Assembly (NCBI GenBank): GCA_002317595.1
Contig: DCHL01000083.1
Span: forward strand, 8,316-36,222
Direction: 5' to 3'
Source: Lachnospiraceae bacterium UBA1753
GTDB lineage: Bacteria; Bacillota; Clostridia; Lachnospirales; Lachnospiraceae
DNA length: 27,907 nucleotides
The position numbers were made by a program, and so were the translations under genes. Positions 14,552 through 24,400 of this stretch are shown here, one piece after another. The notes beneath the pieces were generated by a model. That model had not been told where the DNA came from. It made no database searches and saw only the letters and a list, made by a program, of their open reading frames with translations. The first letter of the stretch is position 1. The number at the start of each line of letters is the position of its first letter.

Positions 14552-15478
14552 CTATCTCATTATTGACAGTGCCATTCTCCTATATGTGTGCCTTGCCCCT
14601 CGGATTGTCTTAGAGTATGCGAGCACATTCTCAGGCATCGCCATCCCCGTGAACGCCGAATCCCCAAGGTGATGTATATCAACACCTGCCATCTTGCACA
14701 TAAGTGCAATCTCCCGGATTGTCTCAACCTCCGAGCCCTCCTGCGAGGTACCAATGGCGGTCATGGTAAGTGCATTCTTCTCATGCGCCGCAACGACAAG
14801 GCTTCTGATATAGTCCATGGTCAGTCCTCCAACTGTACCCGGAGCCGGGAACAACACAATGTCTGCGCCCGCATCAATGAAGGAGGTCACATCATCCTTG
14901 GTCACTATATTTTCCCCAGCCTCACTGAGGATTCCTGAGGCGTGCATCTTGCCGGCAGCAATTATCATCCTGTTTCCCACAGCCTCCTTAAGCTCACGGA
15001 TTGAATGAAGTATGCCTGCATTAGTCACACCAGTATCAGGATTGCCAGTGAGAAGAATCATGTCAACTCCCATGTCAGCCGCCTTCACGGCATTGTCAAC
15101 AGTGGCAACCCTGCCCCCTGTTATCTTCCACATATTCTTCTCATCCTCAGGCTTATAGTCTGGACTTATTGGCTCAAGGTTGATAGCAACAAGCCTTCCT
15201 GTGAGACGCTTGATCTCACGCACAACATCACACGGTGCTACTTCAGGAAGCCCCTGTACCACGGGATTATTCACGTCAAAAATATTGAGCAGCAGTATAT
15301 CAGCCCCGAGAGAAGCAAGAAATTCCACATTTGAAATATTACCCAGCATTGGTGTTACGGTGCCAATACTCTCACAGGCAATCACTCTTCCCTCGCTTCC
15401 ACCGATAGCCGCAATCTTTTCATCCTTACTATATGCCGCAAGCTCCCTTGCAGTGCAGTCAAGCAGTCTCTTCGCCAT
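14552..15478 (-). CDS. TIM-barrel protein of uncertain function (PEP-mutase-like/DUF7916 type)
   Basis: A 308-aa protein with the strand-helix rhythm of a TIM barrel. Strand ends are visible at KIAAIGGSEGRVI, GADILLLNIFDV, RLVAINLEPIS, GVDMILLTGNPDTGV, NRMIIAAGKMHASG, GADIVLFPAPGTVGG and ALTMTAIGTSQEGSE. I recall such proteins annotated as phosphoenolpyruvate-mutase-like or DUF7916, but I see no diagnostic catalytic motif, so the reaction is unknown. ATG 15478 sits two bases after the TGA of the WYL gene and has GGAGGG 7-8 nt upstream, so it is preferred over an upstream start at 15505. It lies between the WYL regulator and the hydrogenase pair with gaps of about 50 bp or less. Confidence 0.8.
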   Translation of the reverse strand: MAKRLLDCTARELAAYSKDEKIAAIGGSEGRVIACESIGTVTPMLGNISNVEFLASLGADILLLNIFDVNNPVVQGLPEVAPCDVVREIKRLTGRLVAINLEPISPDYKPEDEKNMWKITGGRVATVDNAVKAADMGVDMILLTGNPDTGVTNAGILHSIRELKEAVGNRMIIAAGKMHASGILSEAGENIVTKDDVTSFIDAGADIVLFPAPGTVGGLTMDYIRSLVVAAHEKNALTMTAIGTSQEGSEVETIREIALMCKMAGVDIHHLGDSAFTGMAMPENVLAYSKTIRGARHTYRRMALSIMR

Positions 15479-15479
15479 A

Positions 15480-16475
15480 TCATTTCCCTCCGTACAAAGC
15501 TGCAAGCTTTAATGTAAATTCACGCATTTCCTCTACCACATGCTCTGGCCCTGTGATTTTTACACCATCTCCAAGTCCGCACAACCAACCAAAGAACTGC
15601 GAACTGATTGCAGCGTGCACGGTTGTCCTTGAATGTTCCTTATCTACAGGGCGGATGGAAATATCCTTACCGAATCTGTCAATCAGTACGCCGACAAGGC
15701 GGTTATCAAACTCAATTGTAACAGCAGTCTCTTCACCGCCAAACATACCAAAGTTAATCTTGGCATAATCTGCCATATTCAGGGACTTAAGGTCAGATGC
15801 GCCCTCGCGCTTTTCGTCAGTCATGCTGATCCTAAGCATCTTGTCAACGCGGAAATGCTTAACCTTATCAGCCTCGCCGTCAAAGGCAACCAGATAGTAG
15901 TTCTCATCATCCCATGACAGTCCTAAAGGGCTCACATTGTAGAACTTGCCTCCATGGCGAAGCTCTGTTTCCTTCTTGATGTTCCAGGCATAATACTGGA
16001 AACGAATCTGTCTGTTTTCTGCAATTGCTGAATGAATTGTATCTACGCTATAGTAAATACTCTCATTCATCGTCTTGATCCTACCCTGAACAAACACCTG
16101 CCTACGGAGCGTCTTAGCCTGATGTTCACTTACCATGCTCTCAAGCTTCTTGATGAGTTCTCTTGATTTCTTCTCAGTGATAAACTTAGAAGACTGAATT
16201 GCATCAACAAGCAGCTTCAGTTCTGCAAGTTCAAAAAGACGGCTCACAACCTTGTATCTGTATTCACGCCCCTCCTGTTCCCCGACAACTTCGATACCAA
16301 ATTTGTCCAGTTCACGAAGGTCGTCATACAGACTCTTTCTCTCAGCAGAAACTCCGTTTTTTTGAAGTTCATCCTGTATCTCCTGCCTAGTAAGGCTGTG
16401 CTCCTCATCGGTCTTTTCCTGTAATATCTTTGCCAGATAAAAAAGTTTCAGTTTCTGATTTTCACCCTTTGCCAT
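15480..16475 (-). CDS. WYL-domain transcriptional regulator
   Basis: A 331-aa regulator with an N-terminal winged helix-turn-helix (about 8-65; LTRQEIQDELQKNGVSAERKSLYDDLREL). A linker and a WYL ligand-binding domain (about 140-225) follow, where the name motif appears as YYL at 193-195 (ENYYLVAFDG), then HFRVDKM. A C-terminal WCX-like extension (about 250-325) is typical. WYL proteins sense nucleic-acid or nucleotide ligands and frequently control defence loci (established). The start has AGGAG 6-7 nt upstream, placed in the loop of a hairpin. It lies 65 bp after the 648-aa NTPase gene and overlaps nothing; the next gene begins at its stop. It could control the NTPase pair, the hydrogenase genes, or both. 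Confidence 0.9.
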   Translation of the reverse strand: MAKGENQKLKLFYLAKILQEKTDEEHSLTRQEIQDELQKNGVSAERKSLYDDLRELDKFGIEVVGEQEGREYRYKVVSRLFELAELKLLVDAIQSSKFITEKKSRELIKKLESMVSEHQAKTLRRQVFVQGRIKTMNESIYYSVDTIHSAIAENRQIRFQYYAWNIKKETELRHGGKFYNVSPLGLSWDDENYYLVAFDGEADKVKHFRVDKMLRISMTDEKREGASDLKSLNMADYAKINFGMFGGEETAVTIEFDNRLVGVLIDRFGKDISIRPVDKEHSRTTVHAAISSQFFGWLCGLGDGVKITGPEHVVEEMREFTLKLAALYGGK

Positions 16476-16496
16476 ATTATTCTCCTCTCGAATAAT
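16476..16496 (-). promoter_or_regulatory. Inverted repeat with the WYL-gene ribosome binding site in its loop
   Basis: On the minus strand ATTATTC (16496-16490) and GAATAAT (16482-16476) flank GAGAGGA, which contains the Shine-Dalgarno sequence. As DNA it could be the autoregulatory operator of the WYL protein; as RNA it would present the ribosome binding site in a hairpin loop. I see no convincing -35/-10 pair in the 65-bp gap. Confidence 0.4.
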
Positions 16497-16504
16497 AATT
16501 CCTC

Positions 16505-16564
16505 ATGTCCTTATGCAAGTTCAGCAATAAATATATGCCCTTACGCAAGCTCAGCATTGAATTT
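16505..16564 (-). repeat. Tandem duplication of the 3' end of the 648-aa NTPase gene
   Basis: Two 30-nt units (16535-16564 with the true stop, 16505-16534 downstream) match at 24 of 30 positions. Both contain the codons for A-E-L-A followed by TAA, then GGN-CAT. Four of the six differences fall at third codon positions (TTC/TTT, GAG/GAA, GCG/GCA, GGG/GGA). The second copy is therefore a diverged duplicate of the gene's own terminus, now untranslated. Confidence 0.85.
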
Positions 16565-18487
16565 CTGGGCATTATTATCCCACCTCGTCAGTTTCACCTT
16601 GATATCTCCCTGACCGGCAAAACTTGATGGAGTCCTGCCAATGCTCTGAAGGTATTTTTTTGACATTGTTACCCCAACATTGCTCCCCGTGATACTGCCT
16701 CTAAGCCCACCTGTCGGTCCCTTGCTGTATCCGGTCATGAACACAATCTGACCGACTGCGAATTCACCCATAGCCTCATAGGGTCCAGCGACCTCATGGA
16801 CGCTTGCCTCAGGTGTATTCCATGCAGCAATATTTTTCATCACCCTCTCGCAGACAGTGCGAAGGACGTCGCGTTCATCCGACTCAAGAAGCTCAATATT
16901 CAGATGGTGGGAGGTATTTCTGCAGCCATTCAGGAAGTCAAAATCAGACTTCAGTTCATCAAGCGAATTGTATAAGCTGAAATATTTCTCCATTATATTC
17001 CAATACTTTACGATTATGCCCTTGTACTCATGGAACGCTATGACGTTCAGCTTCGAAATAGTCATATTACGTTCCTGGTAATGGTTTCTGAGCGCCACTG
17101 TTCTCAGATTGTCAAGATAACCGTCCTTGTTTGGTGCTTCCTGATTAATCAGCTCCACCCAGTTATCAGGGTACGCTTCCGACATAGCCTTCTTTATTGC
17201 AAATCTGACTTTCCTCTCCGTTGTATTTACAATTCCCTCAAGGGCAGATACCTCATCAACCTCAACAACATCGCGCAGAAAATCCACGAAGAACAGCGAC
17301 ATTGGTTCGTACAGAACCATATCGTTCTCATTAAATTCTTCCGGGGATGACATCTCAAAGAGATTTTTCTGTTTATCGTAAGGCCTTGTGACAAAACCGT
17401 AGTTATAAAGCACATCAAGCTTATTCTGAATGCCTTCTGTATATGCAGGCCCGATGAAATGCTGGAAGAAAATAGACATTGCCGTAATTGATTTTTCCTC
17501 ATCAACGAACTCATTCTTCATGAGCTTACGCATTCTCTTATAGGAAGTCCGGATGAAGTCACCACTCTCACTGTATATCCGTGCGATATCCACGCAGTCC
17601 CCCTTCCAGTCTCCAATCTTCTCCTTCATTCCCATGAGAAGTCCCGGATTTCTTCCACAGAAATAGAGAACGCCTCGTCTCTGCTCTTCATTAAGTTCTC
17701 CGCAGGGCAAAGTCCTGTATCCCCCAAAATACTCATCAAGCTCATCATTCGAAAAACCCCTGAGTGTTACAGGCGGGTATGCATCAGCAAAATTCGAGCA
17801 GTCGTCCATATTGTAGGCAATTGTGTCAACACTTCGCCTTGAAATGGTCACGATGGAAAGATTAAGCGGTGTAGTACCCTTTTTCGAGAGAGTAAACAGA
17901 CGCTGGAAAATCCTGTCACCAATAATTACATCTTCATCAGACGAATCAACTTCCTTATAATTTTTTGCAGCCCTGTCAAACTCATCTATAGTGATGATGA
18001 TTCTTATTCCGAGTTTTGTGTATCGGTCAAAAATATCACCAATCATGTTGTTGGCTTTGTTGATCAGGTTCTTGTTCCCCGAAATATCTCCGCCATGCTT
18101 ATCAAAAAATTCATAGGTATCCCGAATTTTTTTAACCCACGTACGTGTCTTGAACTCAATCTCCTCAGTTACTCCATCAGCTTCAAGAATCTCCTTAAGT
18201 CTCTTCTCCAGCACCCAATCAGAGATTTCCTCAGAAAAATCCTCAATAAGATTCGCCCAGAAGCCCCAGAAGTCCACTCCGCCCTCAATCTGCGTAGGAA
18301 AGTAGAATGCATTTTTCGGTGTGTTCTGCTCAAACATCTCCGCCATTTTTTTAATGAGCGTAGTCTTTCCGATACCATTCGGGCCTATCAGCGAGCAGCA
18401 CTTTCCATAGCTGCCCTCTTCCACGAAGAAAATATTCTTTTTGAAATTCTCAATATATTCCGTGCGTCCGATAAACAATGTATCCAT
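16541..18487 (-). CDS. P-loop NTPase with HEPN-like region; partner of the 2021-aa NTPase
   Basis: A 648-aa protein I cannot assign to a named family. Residues 1-290 are a STAND/AAA-type NTPase: FIGRTEYIENF opening, Walker A GPNGIGKTT (35-43), Walker B IIITIDEFD (163-171), an arginine pair in TISRRSVD (214-221) and LRGFSNDELDEYF (242-254). About 310-415 is winged-helix-like. About 420-555 is helical and resembles HEPN/Swt1-type domains, with YKGIIVKYWNIMEKYF and then GCRNTSHHLNIE, i.e. R523-N524-x3-H528, the catalytic motif of HEPN RNases. Residues 575-648 form a small beta-rich domain. It starts 2 nt after the stop of the 2021-aa gene, so the two are surely co-expressed. An RNase effector role is inferred; the HEPN call is by eye. 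Confidence 0.8.
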   Translation of the reverse strand: MDTLFIGRTEYIENFKKNIFFVEEGSYGKCCSLIGPNGIGKTTLIKKMAEMFEQNTPKNAFYFPTQIEGGVDFWGFWANLIEDFSEEISDWVLEKRLKEILEADGVTEEIEFKTRTWVKKIRDTYEFFDKHGGDISGNKNLINKANNMIGDIFDRYTKLGIRIIITIDEFDRAAKNYKEVDSSDEDVIIGDRIFQRLFTLSKKGTTPLNLSIVTISRRSVDTIAYNMDDCSNFADAYPPVTLRGFSNDELDEYFGGYRTLPCGELNEEQRRGVLYFCGRNPGLLMGMKEKIGDWKGDCVDIARIYSESGDFIRTSYKRMRKLMKNEFVDEEKSITAMSIFFQHFIGPAYTEGIQNKLDVLYNYGFVTRPYDKQKNLFEMSSPEEFNENDMVLYEPMSLFFVDFLRDVVEVDEVSALEGIVNTTERKVRFAIKKAMSEAYPDNWVELINQEAPNKDGYLDNLRTVALRNHYQERNMTISKLNVIAFHEYKGIIVKYWNIMEKYFSLYNSLDELKSDFDFLNGCRNTSHHLNIELLESDERDVLRTVCERVMKNIAAWNTPEASVHEVAGPYEAMGEFAVGQIVFMTGYSKGPTGGLRGSITGSNVGVTMSKKYLQSIGRTPSSFAGQGDIKVKLTRWDNNAQKFNAELA

Positions 18488-18489
18488 TC

Positions 18490-21400
18490 CTATTTTCCCC
18501 CTTCACGCTGCCAGATAAACTCAATAAACAGCCCTGTGTTAATCCTCACTCTGCCGCCAGTAGTAATAGAAATAACCCTTCTTCCTTCAAGAAGTGTTCT
18601 AGTGCTCTCCACCACCTGACTGTCGATATTCTCAAGTTCAGTAAGATCTGAAGCAATCTTTCCAATATCTGCAGTCCTGCAATCAGTCGAACGCTTTGCA
18701 AGGATTGCCGTACGCTTGAGGTACTTGTACGTAAGCCTGTTCTCAAAGGAACCAAGCGCATCTCCGTCCTCGTTGAGAAGTATGTCAAAATCATCAAGCG
18801 ACAATTCACTAATATACTCCCGTATCATATCATTGACATCGGTCTCAAGAATTCTTGAATGCCTGCATTTTCCGCCAACAAAATAATTGAACATCCTGTT
18901 GCAGAGCCTCATCAGATAGGTCGCATTTCTTCCTGACAGATCAAGCAGTCTCTCTATTGCCTTGGCCCCAAGCTTAGTATCATAAGGGTCAAATCCAAGT
19001 GCCTCCATCATCGGCTTGATAACCAACTGTTTTGATGCCTCTTCATCAAGAGCCACAACCTCAATAGCCTCAGAGAACTCCATCGTATGATTCCATACAT
19101 TGAGCTTATTTAGTGCTCTCTTCATTGCCTCATGGCCGATGATGATCTGGACAAATCCAAGCTTCGCAAAGGTCTTGATAAAATTAGGAATCTGGCTTAG
19201 CGTCTCATTCTCCGGATGCATTTCAATCTCTTTCATGATTGTAGTACATAGCAGAGTAAATTCATCCATGATAAGTACTACAGTATGACGGCCTTTATCC
19301 ATCTGTTTGAATTTTTCAAAGAATTTGCTGAAGGCTGTAGGCCAGGTCTCGTCGTATTCCGGCTCGTCAATGCTTGGAATTGTAAGGTCATTCTTCAGCA
19401 TTTCCTTATATACGTCAAAATGCTTGTCCATCATTTCTTCATCAAAGCGGACAAGAATCCTTGTGTAGAAGGAACGCTTGAAGAAGCTCAATATCTCAGC
19501 ACCTCCAATGTCATCCAGGAAATTATCAAAGTTTATGATGATTGCACTCTCACTTAACGACTCACTGCTCGCAATGTAGTTCTTAATCTGATAAACCAGC
19601 GATGATTTTCCGCTCTTTTTCTGGCCATGGATAATTACAGGTTTTCCAAGTGCAAAACGCTCAGTGCCATCGTCGTCAGTCGCGATAATTGCGCTCTTGA
19701 TGTCAGCAATTTCTGTCTCCCGACCAAAGAACATAGTATCATCTTCAAGTACGATGCCATCCGCCGCATCCGCATAAGGATTATTATAGCTGCGGGAAAG
19801 GTCAAGCACCATCTGAGTTCCATACTGGAGATCAAAGGTGCTGCCATTATCAATATCCATGTGCCTAGATACTGGATTGCCACCTTCAAACGAACCAATA
19901 TAATCAAATCCAACAGACCAACCAATTGTTATCTTCTCATCCGTCTTTTCCTCGGATTCAATGGAAACCTCAACCGAAACCTGGTCACCGGCAGCAAGGC
20001 GGTGCCTCTTCAGTTCATTCAAATCCTCATATTTAATTCCTACTGAAACACCCTCAGAGTATGATTCAAGATTCAGCACAATATTTTCTGCGCTCTGAAG
20101 TTTCTGATTCAGGTCACCATTTGTAACAATAAGGTTGAATGTCGTCTGCCCAGGACTCAGAATACTTTCATTCGGCATGCATGTAATCTGAGGTATGGAT
20201 TCCTGATTACTGTATAATTCACTGATCAGACCTGCCGTCTCATCAATAAGCTTCTGAATGACATTCTTTCCCGAATTCCGGTCCGTACACAGCAGTAGTA
20301 TCTCAACCGCTTCCTTACATGGTCGATCATTGATTGTCTTTAGCAGTAAAAGGAGGTCAGTATATGCCGTGCGAAGCACCTCCTCCTGCGCGCTGAATCC
20401 TGGATGATCAGTATAACCATTTAGTTTAAGACAGATACTGGTTAGTGTCTCAAAATAGTTCTCGTCATCATCAGTAACCAGTTTAAGGAATCGAACCTGC
20501 ATATATTTGAGCTGCTCAAGAAGAACCGAACTGATACTGCTGCGCGAAAGAAGCGACGTGATTTCCTCTGAAAAACGTCTTTTATCATCCTGATATAGCC
20601 TGCGGAGCGACTCAACCATTTCTGCCAATCTATCATTTCCAACTGAGTCATCAATCTGAGTGATTGCCTCGGCAACGCGCCGCTCAAGAAATGAATTCTG
20701 ATGAAGGAGATCACATACTCGCTCTATGGATGCGCTCTCAAGAAGCATGAGATGTGAAATAAACTCACTCATCTTCCTACAGTTATTTTTGAACAGAGTT
20801 TCGAAAACACTTTGGTCACACTTTTTATTCGACTTAACGAATGATACTCTCTCTTCCGGAGTCCCGAAATCCTGAAGGAACAGCAGATAAAGATATTTTG
20901 TAATCTGAGAACTCTCTGTAGAACATCTGAGCATTACTGAAATATAGTATGCATGTTCTCCAGCAACAAAGTTCAAATTCTTTCCGATTTTGTAACACAT
21001 GTCCGCAAGACCCATAAGCATCATTCGCCTTGCATCATATTTCTTTCCTCCCTTGCTGCCATCATCCAGCTTCTCAAATATTTCAGGATACCTTTCAGCA
21101 ACTGTTGCCGCATCTATCTTCGAGAAAGCTCCATTATGGCGCATCAGAATGTCAACAGCCTTCTTAATCTGTTCTTCATCTACAGGCATTCCGTCCTCGC
21201 CAAGCTCGATTTCCTTAAGATTTTTCTCCCTCAAGTTGACCCTGCTCATGAGGAATCTTACAAGCCGTTCACTGAATATCGTATCGATTGATGCATTGTC
21301 AATTTCTTCATACACAACTTCAGTGTCTTCATCTTCAGCATCTGACTTAAGATATGCAGACAAAGAAAAGCCATCTTCATTTATCACAAACACAACTGCA

Positions 21401-24400
21401 GCATTCTGTCCATTGACCTTGGCTAGGCTCGTCAGCTTACCAAGAACAGGGTAATAGAAGGTAGGATTCCTATATCCCATGTAGATGTTACGACCTGCAT
21501 CATACTGTATCATGGCCATCTCTTCGACCATTCTAAGATCAAAGGCAGATAAAGCAAGCTCAGGCTGGCTTCCAATTTCTTCGCTCATGGGATGAGCGCA
21601 GATTCTGGCATATACATCTCTTCCAATAAGAAGATTACTCTTAATACTCTTATTTATTGCTCCATCTGAAAGGACTGAGATGTAATGATTGGCTTCATGG
21701 TCTTCCTTTTCAACCGTAATAGCCTTTCTCACTGCATCAGAACCCGTTACAACCACCCTATCCCACATAAACAGCGAGGTGAATTCAGCTGTAATCCTAA
21801 TAACCTCAACAGGCTCATCATTCTCAACCCCATACAGCACGTGAAGTCTGACACCATTAAGCTGATTCTTAACGATATTGATGGCCTTCGCATCAATAAT
21901 TTCCAAATGGACCTCAAACATATTGTTGATTGACGCTATGCCCTTCTCCATATTGAAGTCTGTGACAATACCGAAGCGATAGTATCTGGTAATATCCTTC
22001 TCAAGAAGCATTGTGCCATCTACTGCGATAAAACACTCACGCTCTTCATCAAAGCGCTCAATCTCATACGCCTCCATGCTTCTGTCATTCTTCTGGAATA
22101 TGATATTCTCACCAGACATAATCTCAGGAAGTTCAAAGCTGTACTCCCTCTCAACATCACCCTTGATAACAGGCGAAGCAACCTGTGCCGTGTCAATATG
22201 AAGAACGCCGTCTGAAATAGAGATGGACTTACACCACTTCTTATTTACCGCCCTTAATACCTGAATCGGATAGTCGTAATCTATAGTAAGCTCTTCCTCT
22301 CCAGTCTTTGGATTAATGGCAGTTCCCTTCTGCACATATCTCACCAGATAACTAGTCTTATTTGTCTTAAGCCCATCACTACCCAGGAAATTTACCCTGG
22401 CCGGGTCAAAGGCCACCCTCTCACCAAGCATCTGAGGATCGATTTCCTTCTCATACTTGGTATTGATGTACCCCTTATTTATTATTCCATAGAATGACCC
22501 ACACATATTGATGAGGCCAAACTCCCAATACGCATCTCCGAAAGCCTCCTCGGCCCCTTCCATATACTCTGACAGTTCGACAGACTCAGGAAGCTGCTCC
22601 ACCACATATTCAGCACTCTGCGCAGGCCCAGACTCTGATACAGTAGCAGCAATCTCATGACGCCTGATGATTTTCACATTCTTAGCCACATCATCCCTGT
22701 CACGGCTGTATGTAACCTCATAATAATATGAGTATGTGTTCAGCATGAATTCATCCGGATTGACAATGTCCGAACTTCTGAAATATATCTTTCCTTTTCT
22801 GTCTTCAGATGCAAGACTCGCCTCAAGGTCCTCAGGATCGACAATGAATCCAAAACTGATTCCTGCCTGCATGGAAACATATTTGACAATATATCCAATC
22901 TGCGGAGCTGACAGTTCATAAGCCGCGCAGTACTTACCCTTATTGGTCTGTTCCATTCCGAACAGAATTCTGTTCCCAATTCTAATATTTGGTGCATCAG
23001 CATAATCGAGCAGACTGTTGATGTGGAACCAGTATTCACCATCAACATATCCCGTTCCATTGTCCTGTCTGTAGGCAGTTATCTTTCCATAGAATCTGAC
23101 CTTGGCAATGTCATTCTTTTTAATAGTTTCTGTGGTCGCAATTCTATTGTTCCTGTCTACGAAACGTATTTCATCAGCCGAAACACTCTCAAGCATGCCC
23201 ATCATTACAAGACCACTCTTCATGGTAAGTTCGACCTCTCTATGCTCGAACCTTTCCAGCAGAGAAACAGAGAAGGGCGTTACGACTGCATTCCCATCTT
23301 CATCAAGGGTTATCCTGGCACTTTCAGCATAGGGAAAATCCTGAATGAGCTTGACTGAAAACGCAGTCCTGCTCTGTCTCTCTTCTTCACCGCTCACCGT
23401 ACATTCATATTCTACAAGGAAAATTCTTCCTGGCGCCGGCTCAAACTTAAGTGCATCACGAGAAAACGATACACTTCCCCGCGGCATATCATAGTCATTA
23501 AACGCACAGTATGCCTTTGAGACATATTCAGGCCCAATATAACCAACGCTTCCCGGAGTCTGGCTATTTGGCATAAACAGGACAATTCCCCTGCCAGTCT
23601 CCGTCTCTCCGTCCGGAAGCACCTCTGCGGTGCGATTCTCAAGAACAATATTTTTTGCAATATATCCATTCCTGCCAATTCCGTGAACATAGGATACTTC
23701 CGTACCCTTTTTCAACAGGTCATATTCTGCTGTGTTTTCAAAATAGTACTTTCTGCACTCATACGATATTATCTTCGTAGTTTCCTCTGAGACAATTCTG
23801 AAACTCTCACCCTTCGATGGAGTCTTTACCTCCCCGGCCTTCACGACCTGGCCACGGTATCTGACGGCCTCAACATCACCCAGTTCAAGAACGTCCAGGT
23901 TTTCATTTTCTCCGACGAGTACAAGACGACCACCTGCAGCATTCGCAACAAGTCCTTCAACGGTCCTTCCATCCTTGAGGGAAGCCCTGATCCGCTCATT
24001 AAGCTCAGGTATTCTGATTACATTCTCAATTTCATCCTGATTATATATTTTCTCCGTACCATCAACTGAAACAAGCTGCTTAAGTCCCATATCATCAGCC
24101 AGAGTTCCAACAAATGACGAGCCATCCTTGAAAAGATAAATCATTTCCTCATCCAGAATCTCTGCATCATCAAACACTCTCTCATGCTCAAGCACTCTGA
24201 CATCATCAGCTTCAATCTTGCCCGTAGCAAGGCTAAGACGGCATGCAGCAGTACATTTATACTCTCCGTAAATGATGATTTCTGCACTTTCCTCATCGAC
24301 AATATCGTCCATATCAAATATGCAGCCTTCTATTTTTCCAAGACCCTTGTCAGCATCAAATTCGGTGATTTTGCCAACAAATTCTATATTCTGTATTTCC

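Noticed and set aside
18095..18619. 174-aa plus-strand frame across the junction of the two NTPase genes
   Set aside because: It is antisense to the P-loop of the 648-aa protein and the tail of the 2021-aa protein, both with intact motifs; no start signals.
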